A DNA stretch of 64,000 nt from Pseudoduganella violaceinigra DSM 15887 (lineage in GTDB: Bacteria > Pseudomonadota > Gammaproteobacteria > Burkholderiales > Burkholderiaceae_D), in the NCBI RefSeq assembly GCF_000425385.1, contig NZ_KE384358.1, positions 69,623 to 133,622 of the forward strand, read 5' to 3'. The position numbers and the translations under genes were made by a program. The notes below the pieces were generated by a model. That model was given only the letters and a program-made list of their open reading frames with translations. It searched no databases and had not been told where the DNA came from. The first letter of the stretch is position 1. Every line of letters begins with the position of its first letter. Positions 29,164-38,122 of the stretch are shown in pieces.

Positions 29164-30402
29164 ATGATTTCCCGTACCGACTGCCTGGCCCGCGACGCCG
29201 CGGATAGCCTGGCACCCCTGCGCGAGCAGTTCGACCTGCCCGCCGGCGTCATCTACCTGGATGGCAACTCCCTGGGCGCCCGCCCGAAAGCCGCCCTCAC
29301 CCGTGCCACCGAAGTCATCGCCAAGGAATGGGGCAAGGACCTGATCACGAGCTGGAACAGCGCCGGCTGGTTCGAGATGCCGAAACGCCTGGGCGACAAA
29401 CTGGCCCCGCTGGTCGGCGCCAGGGCCGGCGAAGTCGTGGTCACCGACACCACTTCGATCAACCTGTTCAAAGCCCTGGCCGGCGCCCTGCACGCGCAGG
29501 CGCATACCGGCCGCAAGGTGATCATTACCGAGCGTTCGAACTTCCCGACCGATATCTATATGGCCCAGGGCTTGACCTCCTGGCTCGAACGCGGCTACGA
29601 GGTGCGCCTGGTCGACAGCCCGGACCAGCTCCCCGCGGCCATCAATACCGACACCGCCGTGCTCATGCTGACCCATGTGAACTACCGCACCGGCTATCAG
29701 CACGACATGGCGGCCACCAGCGCCCTCGCCCACCAGCACGGCGCGCTGGTCGTGTGGGACTTGGCGCACTCGGCCGGCGCGGTGCCGCTCGACCTGCATG
29801 CCGACGGCGCCGACTTCGCCGTCGGCTGCACCTATAAATACCTGAACGGCGGCCCCGGCGCGCCGGCCTTCATCTGGGTCCCGCAACGCAGCCAGGACAA
29901 GTTCAGCCACCCGCTGTCCGGCTGGTGGGGCCATGCCAATCCCTTCGCCATGACGCCCGATTTCGCTCCCGTCAAGGGCATCGGCCGCGCCCTGTGCGGC
30001 ACCCAGCCGGTCACCTCGCTGGCTATGGTGGAATGCGGCCTCGACGTCTTCGCCCAGACCACGATGGCGGCGGTGCGCGCCAAGTCGCTGGCCCTGACCG
30101 ACCTGTTCATCGCCCTGGTGGAGCAGCGCTGCCCGGACCACCCGCTGGGCCTGGTCACGCCACGCGAGCATGCACGCCGCGGTTCGCAGGTGAGCTTCAC
30201 CCACCCGCACGGCTTTGCGGTGGTGCAGGCCCTGATCGCGCGCGGCGTGATCGGCGATTACCGCGAACCGCAAATCATGCGCTTCGGCTTCACCCCGCTG
30301 TACACCAGCTTCGCCGATGTCTGGGATGCGGTGGAAATCCTGAAGCGGATCCTGGACGATAAAGCCTACGACATCACCGCCGCCCGCGGCGCTGTAACCT
30401 GA
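29164..30402 (+). CDS. kynU: Kynureninase
   Basis: PLP enzyme cleaving L-kynurenine to anthranilate and alanine in tryptophan catabolism. 412 residues from the ATG at 29164, with AAGGA upstream. Motifs: [17 protein letters not shown] near the N-terminus, [15 protein letters not shown] (PLP-binding Asp) and the Schiff-base Lys in [11 protein letters not shown]. The cyclase kynB is absent next door. Followed 7 nt later by kynA. Confidence 0.97.
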   Translation: MISRTDCLARDAADSLAPLREQFDLPAGVIYLDGNSLGARPKAALTRATEVIAKEWGKDLITSWNSAGWFEMPKRLGDKLAPLVGARAGEVVVTDTTSINLFKALAGALHAQAHTGRKVIITERSNFPTDIYMAQGLTSWLERGYEVRLVDSPDQLPAAINTDTAVLMLTHVNYRTGYQHDMAATSALAHQHGALVVWDLAHSAGAVPLDLHADGADFAVGCTYKYLNGGPGAPAFIWVPQRSQDKFSHPLSGWWGHANPFAMTPDFAPVKGIGRALCGTQPVTSLAMVECGLDVFAQTTMAAVRAKSLALTDLFIALVEQRCPDHPLGLVTPREHARRGSQVSFTHPHGFAVVQALIARGVIGDYREPQIMRFGFTPLYTSFADVWDAVEILKRILDDKAYDITAARGAVT

Positions 30403-30409
30403 GACACCT

Positions 30410-31249
30410 ATGACCGAAGAAAAGAAAGACGCCGCATGGCACGGCGCGCAAATGGACTTCACCAAGTCCATGAGCTATGGCGACTACCTGGGCCTGGAGA
30501 AAATCCTGAGCGCCCAGCACCCGCTCTCGCCCAACCACAATGAAATGCTGTTCATCGTGCAGCACCAGACCAGCGAGTTGTGGATGAAGCTCATGCTGCA
30601 CGAGCTGCACGCCGTGGTCGACCATATCCGCCGCGACGACCTGCCGCCGGCCTTCAAGATGCTGGCCCGCGTGGCGCGCATCATGGACCAGCTGGTGCAT
30701 GCCTGGGACGTGCTGGCGACCATGACGCCGCCCGAATACACGGCCATCCGGCCTTACCTGGGCGCCTCGTCCGGCTTCCAGTCGCACCAGTACCGCGAGA
30801 TCGAGTTTATTCTCGGCAACAAGAATCCCAATATGCTGGCGGTGCACCAGCAGACGGCGGAAAACCACGCCCGTCTCGAAACCGCGCTGCGATCGCCGTC
30901 CCTGTACGACGAAGCGATCCGCCTGCTGGCGCGCAACGGCCTGGCGATCGATGCCGCCCGCCTGGACAGCGACTGGACCCAGCCGACCGTGGCCAACGAA
31001 TCGGTCAAGCATGCCTGGCTGGAAGTCTACCGCGACACCAGCCGCCACTGGGCGCTGTATGAACTGGCGGAGAAATTGGTGGACATGGAAACCGCCTTCC
31101 GCTTCTGGCGCTTCCGCCACGTCACCACGGTGGAGCGCGTGATCGGCTTCAAGACGGGCACCGGCGGCACTGCCGGCGTGTCCTACCTGCGCAAGATGCT
31201 GGATGTGGTACTGTTCCCCGAATTGTTCGCTTTGAGGACCGCCCTGTGA
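30410..31249 (+). CDS. kynA: Tryptophan 2,3-dioxygenase
   Basis: Heme enzyme opening the indole ring of L-tryptophan to N-formylkynurenine. 279 residues with family hallmarks [46 protein letters not shown] and a C-terminal [15 protein letters not shown]. The 3' end overlaps the RNase T2 start (GTGA). Second gene of the kynUA unit. Confidence 0.97.
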   Translation: MTEEKKDAAWHGAQMDFTKSMSYGDYLGLEKILSAQHPLSPNHNEMLFIVQHQTSELWMKLMLHELHAVVDHIRRDDLPPAFKMLARVARIMDQLVHAWDVLATMTPPEYTAIRPYLGASSGFQSHQYREIEFILGNKNPNMLAVHQQTAENHARLETALRSPSLYDEAIRLLARNGLAIDAARLDSDWTQPTVANESVKHAWLEVYRDTSRHWALYELAEKLVDMETAFRFWRFRHVTTVERVIGFKTGTGGTAGVSYLRKMLDVVLFPELFALRTAL

Positions 31250-31893
31250 AACGCTTGATCGCCGCCTTGCTGGCGGCGGCGTGCGCGCTGCCAGCCCTGG
31301 CGCGCGACGACCGCCCCGGCGTCTTCGACTACTACACCATGTCGCTGTCCTGGTCGCCGGAGTTCTGCTCCGGCCGCGGCGGCGCTGACCAGGAGCAATG
31401 CGCTACCGGCCGCCAGCTCGGCTTCGTGCTGCATGGCCTGTGGCCGCAGTTCGAGCGCGGCTACCCGGAGAGCTGCGGCCGCAGCAGGATTTCCAACGGC
31501 CTGCGCGACCAGTATGCGTCGCTGTATCCCTCGCCCAAGCTGCTGTTCCACGAATGGAACAAGCACGGCTCCTGCTCCGGCCTGGCGCCGCAGGACTACC
31601 TGGCCCTGAGCGCCAGGCTGCGCGACAGCCTGAAGATCCCGGCCGCCTATGCCCGCCCGCAGCAGCCGGTGCGCGTCACGCCCGGCGATTTCGAGGCGGC
31701 ATTCCATAAGGCCAATCCATGGCTGGCCAGGGACTCGGTGCTGCCCGTATGCGGCGCCGGCGGCCGCTTCCTGCGCGAGGCGCGGGTGTGCTTCGCCAAG
31801 GACGGCAAATCGCGCAGCTGCTCGCCGGAAGCGATCTCCTATTCGCAAAAGAGCTGCGGCCAGGCGACCTTCCTGATGAAGAACGTGCGATGA
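31246..31893 (+). CDS. Ribonuclease T2 family protein (RNase I-like)
   Basis: 215-residue secreted ribonuclease with a signal peptide ending ALA. Both catalytic boxes are intact: [14 protein letters not shown] and [18 protein letters not shown], with the expected histidines and glutamate. Cysteines are suited to periplasmic disulfides. It degrades RNA without sequence preference. The GTG start overlaps the kynA stop and has GAGG upstream; the stop overlaps the next ATG. Coupling to tryptophan degradation is unusual. Confidence 0.93.
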   Translation: MKRLIAALLAAACALPALARDDRPGVFDYYTMSLSWSPEFCSGRGGADQEQCATGRQLGFVLHGLWPQFERGYPESCGRSRISNGLRDQYASLYPSPKLLFHEWNKHGSCSGLAPQDYLALSARLRDSLKIPAAYARPQQPVRVTPGDFEAAFHKANPWLARDSVLPVCGAGGRFLREARVCFAKDGKSRSCSPEAISYSQKSCGQATFLMKNVR

Positions 31894-32438
31894 CGGTATT
31901 GACCCTGGCCGGACTGTGGAATTCCGGCCCGCAGCATTGGCAGACCCATTGGGAACAGAAACACGGCTGGACGCGCGCCCCGCACCGCGACTGGGCAAGC
32001 CCGGTACGCGCAGAATGGGTGCGCGAGCTGGACGAGGCGATCGCCGCCTGCGCCGAGCCGCCTGTGCTGGCCGCCCACAGCCTGTCCTGCGCCCTGGTGG
32101 GCTGGTGGGCCGCGGCCCATCGCGACCATGCGGCGCAGCGCGTGGCCGGCGCCTTCCTGGTGGCGCCCAGCGATGTTGATGCGCCCAGCTATCCGGACTG
32201 CACCAGCGGCTTCCAGCCGATGCCGCTGGCGCCCCTGCCATTTCCGTCCATCGTGGTGGCCAGCAGCGACGATCTCTACGTCAGCACCGCGCGCGCCCGG
32301 CAGTTTGCGGCGGCCTGGGGCAGCGAACTGCACCTGATGGGAGATGCCGGCCACATCAATGGCGATGCCGGTTACGGCCCATGGCCGGAGGGCGAGGAGT
32401 TGCTTCTCGGATTCGTGCGCCGCACGCGGCATGCTTAA
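31890..32438 (+). CDS. RBBP9/YdeN family serine hydrolase
   Basis: 182-residue alpha/beta hydrolase starting at the ATG that overlaps the RNase T2 stop (ATGA). Nucleophile Ser in LAAHSLSCALV, probable Asp in VASSDDLYVS and His in GDAGHINGDAG, the catalytic layout of the RBBP9/YdeN family. HWQTHWEQKHGW near the N-terminus is also typical. Natural substrate unknown. Confidence 0.9.
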   Translation: MTVLTLAGLWNSGPQHWQTHWEQKHGWTRAPHRDWASPVRAEWVRELDEAIAACAEPPVLAAHSLSCALVGWWAAAHRDHAAQRVAGAFLVAPSDVDAPSYPDCTSGFQPMPLAPLPFPSIVVASSDDLYVSTARARQFAAAWGSELHLMGDAGHINGDAGYGPWPEGEELLLGFVRRTRHA

Positions 32439-32527
32439 GGCGACAATCAGCACGCTGTACTGCGCGCCTGCAAGCTGCAACACGGGGGGAACCGTCAACG
32501 CGGGCTCGCGAACTGGAGGAGCCAACG

Positions 32528-33121
32528 ATGAAAACTCATCTGGGCAAAGGGCTGGCTGCGCTGGCCCTGCTGGCCGCTTGCGCCACGGCGCAAGCGGATC
32601 CACTTAGTTATAGCGCCACGCTAAGTGGCACGGCGGAAAATCCGCCGAATGCATCGGCCGCCACGGGCCATGTCAGCGTGCTGTTCGATCTCGACCACCA
32701 CTACTTCACGATCGCGGCAAGTTTCAGCGACCTGGCGGGCGGCAGTGCAGCCGCCCACATCCATTGCTGCACCGCCGTGCCGGGCGAGGGCAATGCCGGC
32801 GTCGCCACCATGCTGCCAACCTTCACCGGCTTCCCGGCCGGCGAAACCAGCGGCAGCTATGCCGCCTTCTTCGACACGTCGCAAGCCGCGTTCTGGAACC
32901 CGTCCTTCGTCACCAGCCATGGCGGCACCACGGCCGGCGCCGAAGCAGCCCTGGCGGCGGCGCTGGACGCCGGTTCGAGCTACTTCAACATCCACAGCGA
33001 CGCCTACCCCGGCGGCGAAATCCGCGGCTTCCTGGCGGCGCCGATTCCTGAACCGGCCCAGGCCGCCATGCTGCTGGCCGGCCTGCCCTTGCTGTTATTC
33101 CTGCGCAGGAGGAGGGATTAA
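32528..33121 (+). CDS. CHRD domain protein with PEP-CTERM sorting signal
   Basis: 197 residues from the ATG at 32528, with GGAGG at proper spacing. Signal peptide ends AQA; the CHRD (chordin-like) domain has YSATLSGTAENPPNASAATG at its start and NIHSDAYPGGEIRGFL at its end. The C-terminus PIPEPAQAAMLL...RRRRD is a PEP-CTERM signal: Pro-Glu-Pro, a helix and a basic tail. It should be processed by an exosortase encoded elsewhere. Function likely extracellular or matrix-related. Confidence 0.9.
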   Translation: MKTHLGKGLAALALLAACATAQADPLSYSATLSGTAENPPNASAATGHVSVLFDLDHHYFTIAASFSDLAGGSAAAHIHCCTAVPGEGNAGVATMLPTFTGFPAGETSGSYAAFFDTSQAAFWNPSFVTSHGGTTAGAEAALAAALDAGSSYFNIHSDAYPGGEIRGFLAAPIPEPAQAAMLLAGLPLLLFLRRRRD

Positions 33122-33561
33122 CGGGAAATCGGGTTGCGCGATGCGACGTTCAGCATATTCCAGGAACGGATGACCGCAACCACGAAGCCCAGTTCCGCGA
33201 TCTCTGCGGCGGAGAAATGCTGCTGGACACGGGCATAGGCCGCGTCGTCGGGATCGCGGACCGGGATGGCGTTGATCAATTCAGCCCATTCCAGCGCCGC
33301 GCGCTCACGCTCGGAGAAGAATGGCGCCTCGCGCCAGCCGGCCACCGCATTGACATGGCGCGGGTCGACATCCATTTTCAGCAGGTCCGTGTAGTGCATG
33401 TCGATGCAAAAGCCGCAGCCATTGATCTGTGAAATGCGCAGCAACACCAGGTCCACCAGTTTCTTGCCCAGCAGCTCGCGGTTCAGGCCATTCGACAGGG
33501 CCAGCAGGTTCTGGAACGATTTCTGGGACAGCTGGAAGTAGTTGTAACGCAGGGTGCTCAT
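33118..33561 (-). CDS. Carboxymuconolactone decarboxylase / AhpD-like protein
   Basis: 147-residue all-helical CMD-family protein. The redox CxxC is in INGCGFCIDMH (about residues 46-56), with the partner His just after it, as in AhpD-like peroxidatic reductases. An exact match to the ECF41 promoter motif lies 58 bp upstream, and an ECF41 sigma factor gene is 1.2 kb away on the same strand. The 3' end overlaps the convergent PEP-CTERM gene by 4 bases. Confidence 0.92.
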   Translation of the reverse strand: MSTLRYNYFQLSQKSFQNLLALSNGLNRELLGKKLVDLVLLRISQINGCGFCIDMHYTDLLKMDVDPRHVNAVAGWREAPFFSERERAALEWAELINAIPVRDPDDAAYARVQQHFSAAEIAELGFVVAVIRSWNMLNVASRNPISR

Positions 33562-33618
33562 GGTGAATCCTTTCGGTCTGATGGTGAAAACCGCACAGTG
33601 CGGCCTTCTTATCCATTA

Positions 33619-33645
33619 GACGGAGCAGCCTGGAAGTTTGTGACA
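33619..33645 (-). promoter_or_regulatory. ECF41-type promoter upstream of the AhpD-like gene
   Basis: On the minus strand TGTCACA (33645-33639), then exactly 16 nt, then CGTC (33622-33619). This equals the published ECF41 motif TGTCACA-N16-CGTC. It faces the AhpD-like gene, the typical ECF41 target type. Confidence 0.85.
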
Positions 33646-33674
33646 GGCCAGCGCAAATATTTCGGAAAAGCGGG

Positions 33675-34706
33675 TCATGCAGGGTGGGCCGGGAAGCTGC
33701 AGACCCGGTCGCGCCCTCCCCGCTTGGCCGCATACAGTGCGGCATCGGCCCGCTGCAGCAGATCGCCCAGCGACTCGCCCAGCTGGTGTTCGGCCACGCC
33801 GGCGCTGATCGACAACGCGATCCCATCGAGCTCGCCGCCCAGCCGCAGGGCGCGCACCTCGCCGCGCAGGCGTTCAGCAAACTGCAGGCTAAGTCTGAGA
33901 TCGAGCTTGGGCAGGAAGATGGCGAATTCGTCGCCGCCGTTGCGCACCGCGATATCGATGCGGCGCGTGTGGCTGTTCAACAATTCCCCTATGCGCTGCA
34001 GCACCGTATCGCCGGCCAGGTGGCCGTGGTTGTCGTTGATGGACTTGAAGCGGTCGACGTCGAACACCAGCAGGCCGAGCCGTTCCGCATGGTCGCGTTC
34101 ATGCTGCTCCAGCAGCCGGGCGGCGGCATCTTCCATATAGTGGCGCGTGTACAGCCCAGTCACCGCGTCGCGCACCGCCAGCTGGTAGTATTTGGAGCGG
34201 TCTTTTTCCAGCGCCGAGTTATCCAGCTGGGCGCGCCGCAGGTCTTCGTAGGCCGAGAGCAGCTTGCGGTGCGCCTGCTCCAGCTCCTGCTGCTGGCGCG
34301 CCTCGGTGGTCACGTCTTCGTAAATGGTGACAAAGCCCACCACCCGCCCCGCGTCATCGCTCATCGGGCGGCCCGTCACTTGCAGCACGGTGCCATTGGC
34401 GCGCGTGCGCCGGAAGCGGTGCGCGACGAACTGGCGTGCCAGGCCGATACGCTCGCGCACCTGCGCGTCCGGGTCGCCCGGCCCGAATTCGCCACGCCGG
34501 GCGTTGAAACGGAACAGGTCCTCCAGGGACACCCCTTCCTGCATCAGGCTGTCGGGGAAGTCCAGGCATTGGCAAAAGCTGTCGTTCCAGAAGCGGAATA
34601 GCAGGTCGCGGTCCATGATCGACATGCCGACCGGCAGATATTGCATGGCGCGCAGCAAGTCCGTCAGACCCACCCGCGTGGCGCGCTCGGAAGTTTCGCT
34701 CAACAT
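33675..34706 (-). CDS. PAS-GGDEF diguanylate cyclase
   Basis: 343 residues. PAS-type sensor at about 15-135, a coiled linker, then a GGDEF domain at about 175-335. The active-site motif is intact (GGDEF, 257-261), and the product-inhibition I-site RxxD lies five residues before it (Arg248, Asp251). It should therefore make cyclic-di-GMP and be feedback inhibited. No membrane segment. Lies 33 nt behind the ECF41 gene on the same strand. Confidence 0.93.
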   Translation of the reverse strand: MLSETSERATRVGLTDLLRAMQYLPVGMSIMDRDLLFRFWNDSFCQCLDFPDSLMQEGVSLEDLFRFNARRGEFGPGDPDAQVRERIGLARQFVAHRFRRTRANGTVLQVTGRPMSDDAGRVVGFVTIYEDVTTEARQQQELEQAHRKLLSAYEDLRRAQLDNSALEKDRSKYYQLAVRDAVTGLYTRHYMEDAAARLLEQHERDHAERLGLLVFDVDRFKSINDNHGHLAGDTVLQRIGELLNSHTRRIDIAVRNGGDEFAIFLPKLDLRLSLQFAERLRGEVRALRLGGELDGIALSISAGVAEHQLGESLGDLLQRADAALYAAKRGGRDRVCSFPAHPA

Positions 34707-34739
34707 ATCCCATTCCTCCGCTGCGCCCTGGCCCGCCGT

Positions 34740-35597
34740 TTAGTAGGAAATGTGCGCCAACTTGTCCGGGTTGCGCACGACGTAAATGCCGGTGATGCGC
34801 TGGCCGTCGCTCAGGAAGCCCTGGGCCGATTCCAGCTTGCCGTCCACAAAACGCAGCAGGCCGGGCTCGCCGTTCACTTGGGCCGCGCGGTACTCGATGG
34901 CGCCCAGCTTGTGCATGCCCGCGTACAGGGCGGCGATCTTGTCCGGATCGGTGATCACGATGCCGAAGGACTTGACCTTGCCGCCGCCGTCGCCCACCAG
35001 TTCCAGGTCTTCCGCCAACAAGGCGCGCACCGCCGCCTTGTCGCCGCTGGCCGACGCCTCGACAAAGCGCTGCAGCAGCTGGCGGTGGGTCGCCGCCGGG
35101 ATGTCGAAGCGGGACTGCGGCTTCTGCACCCGTTCGCCGGCCCGGCTCACCATCTGGCGGCAGGCCGCTTCCGACTTGCCCAGCTGGGCGGCCACTTCGT
35201 CATAGTCGTAGTCGAACACCTGGCGCAGCAGGAAGGCGGCGCGCTCTTCCGGGCCCAGGCGCTCCAGCATCCACATATAGGCCAGCGACAGGTCGCTGGC
35301 ACGTTCGGCCTGCACTTCCGGCGTCTCTTCGTCGACCGCCACCAGCGGCTCGGGCAGCCACAGCCCCTCGTAGGCCTCGCGCTCGGCGATGGCGGCGCGC
35401 AGGCGGTCGATCGAGAGCCGGGTGGTCACGGTCACCAGCCAGGCTTCGGCCGATTGCAGGCCGCGCGTATCGGCGCCCTGCCAGCGCAGCCAGGCGTCCT
35501 GCACCACGTCTTCGGCATCGGCGCGCACGCCGAGCATGCGGTACGAGAGGGCAAACAAGCGCGGTCGCAGCGCATCAAACACGGTTGGATCATTCAT
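34740..35597 (-). CDS. ECF41-group RNA polymerase sigma factor with SnoaL-like C-terminus
   Basis: 285 residues. Sigma2 region with FALSYRMLGVRADAEDVVQDAWLRW, sigma4 with LGPEERAAFLLRQVFDYDYDEVA, then a C-terminal SnoaL/NTF2-like domain of about 120 residues (from AATHRQLLQRFVEA). This fused domain marks the ECF41 group, where it replaces an anti-sigma factor. Start overlaps the hybrid kinase stop by 4 nt. Predicted target: the AhpD-like gene at 33118-33561. Confidence 0.93.
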   Translation of the reverse strand: MNDPTVFDALRPRLFALSYRMLGVRADAEDVVQDAWLRWQGADTRGLQSAEAWLVTVTTRLSIDRLRAAIAEREAYEGLWLPEPLVAVDEETPEVQAERASDLSLAYMWMLERLGPEERAAFLLRQVFDYDYDEVAAQLGKSEAACRQMVSRAGERVQKPQSRFDIPAATHRQLLQRFVEASASGDKAAVRALLAEDLELVGDGGGKVKSFGIVITDPDKIAALYAGMHKLGAIEYRAAQVNGEPGLLRFVDGKLESAQGFLSDGQRITGIYVVRNPDKLAHISY

Positions 35598-38119
35598 GAG
35601 GCAGGACTATACCCGACCTTATGCACTTTCAGCAGCACCTCGCGCAGTTCGCGCACGCGCGGCGGCTTGCTCAATACTTCGTCCACGCTGGCGGGCTTGG
35701 CGTCGATATCGCCTTCCGGGATCAGGCGCTGGCCCCAGCCGGTGACCAGGATCACCGGCGTCGCGGGCGACAGCTCCTTGATGCTGCCGGCCACCTTGCG
35801 CCCGTCGACGTGCGGCATGCCAAGATCGCTGAACACGGCATCGAAAGGCTGGCTCGAGGCCTGCGATGCGCGGAACTGCTCGATGCCGGCGGCGCCGCCG
35901 TTGGCCGCCACCACCGTATGCCCGTCGCGCTGCAGGATGGTGGTCATGGAGGCCAGCACGGCCGGGTCGTCGTCGATCACCAGCAGGCGCATGGGTTCGG
36001 CCACCGCCACCGAGGTGGCCTGGGCTTCCAGCGGCGGGATGGCCGGATGCGCCGGCGGCAGCGGGAAGGCCAGCGAGATCGTGGTGCCCTGCCCGATCAT
36101 CGATTCCACCTGCACCACCGCGCTGTGGCGTTCGGCCATCGAATTGACGGTGGCCAGGCCCAGGCCGCTGCCCCGCTCGCCCTTGGTGGTGAAGAAGGGG
36201 TCCAGGCAGTGGCGGCGCGTCGATTCGTCCATGCCGACGCCGCTGTCGACCACGTCGACAATCGCGTGCTCGCCGGTGCTGCGCGTACGCACCGTCAGCG
36301 CGCCCCCTTCGGGCATGGCGTCGACCGCATTGAACACCAGGTTGGTCAGGGCCTCGCGGATTTCGCTCTCGGCCCCCATCACGGCGGGCAGGCCGGGCGC
36401 CAGCTCCAGCTTCATCGAGATCACCACGCCGCGCTGCTGCGGCATATCGCTCCAGCGCGCCCGCGTCAGGTCGACCACCTGCTGCGCCAGTACGTTCAGG
36501 CTGACGCTGGCCAGCTCCATCTGCGGTTCGCGGCGGCGGTACAGTTCGCGCATGCGCGCCACGGTGGCGGCGACATCGTCGATGGCCCGTGCAATCACCT
36601 GCAGGTGGCCGCGCCCGCTGGCGCTCAGGCCGGTCTCCGTTTCCAGCAGGGTTTCGGTGTACAGGGCCACCGGCGAAATGGCGTTGTTGATATCGTGCGC
36701 GATGCCGCTGGCCATCTGGCCCAGGGCGCGCAGGCGCTCCTCGCGCGTGACCGACTGCTGCGTCTCATGCAGGGTGTGGTAGGCCTGCTGCAGGGCGCCG
36801 TACAACTGCGCCTGGCGCGCCGCCAGCGCCGCGTGTTCGCTCAGCTGGCGCAGGAATTCGCACTCGCCGCTGGCGAAGGCGTTCGGAATGATGCGCGCCA
36901 CCGCCAGCACGCCGAACACCACGCTCTCGGCCTGAAGGGGCGCCAGCACCAGGGAGCACAGGCCGCCGCGCGCCAGCCGGTGCGGGAAGGGATACTCACT
37001 GCCGCTGATATCGGGCTCGTACACCAGCTGGCCCTTCACGCAGCGCGACAGGCCGTTGGTGTCGATCGATACCTGGGCGCCTTCCTTGAGCGCCGCCTCG
37101 CCGGGCAGCAGGGCGTTGCCCAGGCCCACGCAGCTCGCCTCCAGCACGCCTTCCTGCAGCAGGAAGACGCAGGCGAAATCCACCGGCAGCTGGTCCTCCA
37201 GGTTGCGCACCAGCACCTGCAGGATGCTGCGCAAGTCCTGCCGCTCGCCGATCGAGCGCGTCATCTGGTGCAGCAGGCTGAGACGCCCCAATTGGGCCTG
37301 CACCTTCAATTCGGCGCCCTGGCGCACTTCCATCTCGTCGTGCAGGGCGGCGTTGGCGTGCACCAGTTCATCGCGCGACACCGTGGTCGCGCGCAGGCGT
37401 TCGGTCATGGCGTCGAAGGCGCGCGCCAGGTCGCCCACCTCGTCGGCCGCCGCCATATTCATCCGAAAGTCCAGCTTGCCGGAGCCGACCAGTTCAACGC
37501 CGCGGCGCAGCCGCTCCAGCGGGTGGGCCACGCTGCGGATGGTCATGGACAGCGCGCCCAGCACGGTCAGTGCCAGCAGCAGGCCCAGCGCCGCTGCCAC
37601 GATCGAGGCGTTCTGCTGCGCCTGCAGCACGCCCTGACGGCTGCGCCGCGCCAGGTCCTCGGCATCGCGGATCATGTCCTGGGTGCGCGCCATCAACTGG
37701 CCGAACAGGCGCGCTTCCAGCAAGTGCAGCACCTCGGCCCGTTCCGGCGTCGACTGCAATTCGCGGCGCACCAGCAGCAGCTCGGAGAAGTGATTGGCCA
37801 GCAGCGGCAAGCTCTCCTGCAGATCGTGCAGCAGGCGCTCCTCGTCGGGGTCCTTGAACAAATCGTCGCGCAGCAGCAAGCTTTGCAACGAATCCTTGCG
37901 CAGCTTCCATTGCACGTGCGAGCGCCGTTCCTGGGTTTGCGCATATTCGAGCGACAGGTAGCGCAAGGCCACCACGCCTGCCGCGATATCGCCGGCGCGT
38001 TCGTTGCGCTGCAGCTCCTGCCGGACCTGGCGCGTGGCGCCCAGCATCAGCAGCACCGCCAGCGCGACCCCGGCCACGCACAGCCACTGGGCCCACTTCA
38101 GACGGGTAATGATCTTCAT
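35594..38119 (-). CDS. Hybrid sensor histidine kinase (HAMP-GAF-HisKA-HATPase-REC)
   Basis: 841-residue membrane kinase. TM1 near residues 8-28, a periplasmic helical segment, TM2 near 173-195, HAMP to about 250, GAF about 290-440, DHp His in MASGIAHDINNAISP (about residue 474), ATPase motifs NLVFNAVDAMPEGG and ERGSGLGLATV, and a C-terminal receiver with LVIDDDPAVLASM and VFSDLGMPHVDG. Third in the operon, 3 nt after the binding-protein gene. Signal unknown. Confidence 0.92.
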   Translation of the reverse strand: MKIITRLKWAQWLCVAGVALAVLLMLGATRQVRQELQRNERAGDIAAGVVALRYLSLEYAQTQERRSHVQWKLRKDSLQSLLLRDDLFKDPDEERLLHDLQESLPLLANHFSELLLVRRELQSTPERAEVLHLLEARLFGQLMARTQDMIRDAEDLARRSRQGVLQAQQNASIVAAALGLLLALTVLGALSMTIRSVAHPLERLRRGVELVGSGKLDFRMNMAAADEVGDLARAFDAMTERLRATTVSRDELVHANAALHDEMEVRQGAELKVQAQLGRLSLLHQMTRSIGERQDLRSILQVLVRNLEDQLPVDFACVFLLQEGVLEASCVGLGNALLPGEAALKEGAQVSIDTNGLSRCVKGQLVYEPDISGSEYPFPHRLARGGLCSLVLAPLQAESVVFGVLAVARIIPNAFASGECEFLRQLSEHAALAARQAQLYGALQQAYHTLHETQQSVTREERLRALGQMASGIAHDINNAISPVALYTETLLETETGLSASGRGHLQVIARAIDDVAATVARMRELYRRREPQMELASVSLNVLAQQVVDLTRARWSDMPQQRGVVISMKLELAPGLPAVMGAESEIREALTNLVFNAVDAMPEGGALTVRTRSTGEHAIVDVVDSGVGMDESTRRHCLDPFFTTKGERGSGLGLATVNSMAERHSAVVQVESMIGQGTTISLAFPLPPAHPAIPPLEAQATSVAVAEPMRLLVIDDDPAVLASMTTILQRDGHTVVAANGGAAGIEQFRASQASSQPFDAVFSDLGMPHVDGRKVAGSIKELSPATPVILVTGWGQRLIPEGDIDAKPASVDEVLSKPPRVRELREVLLKVHKVGYSPAS

Positions 38120-38122
38120 GGC

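Noticed and set aside
29013-29207. Short plus-strand frame with GAGGAGG upstream between the toxin-like gene and kynU
   Set aside because: It overlaps the kynU start in another frame, its sequence has no recognisable feature, and the start would be GTG at a long spacing; a leader peptide is possible but unsupported.
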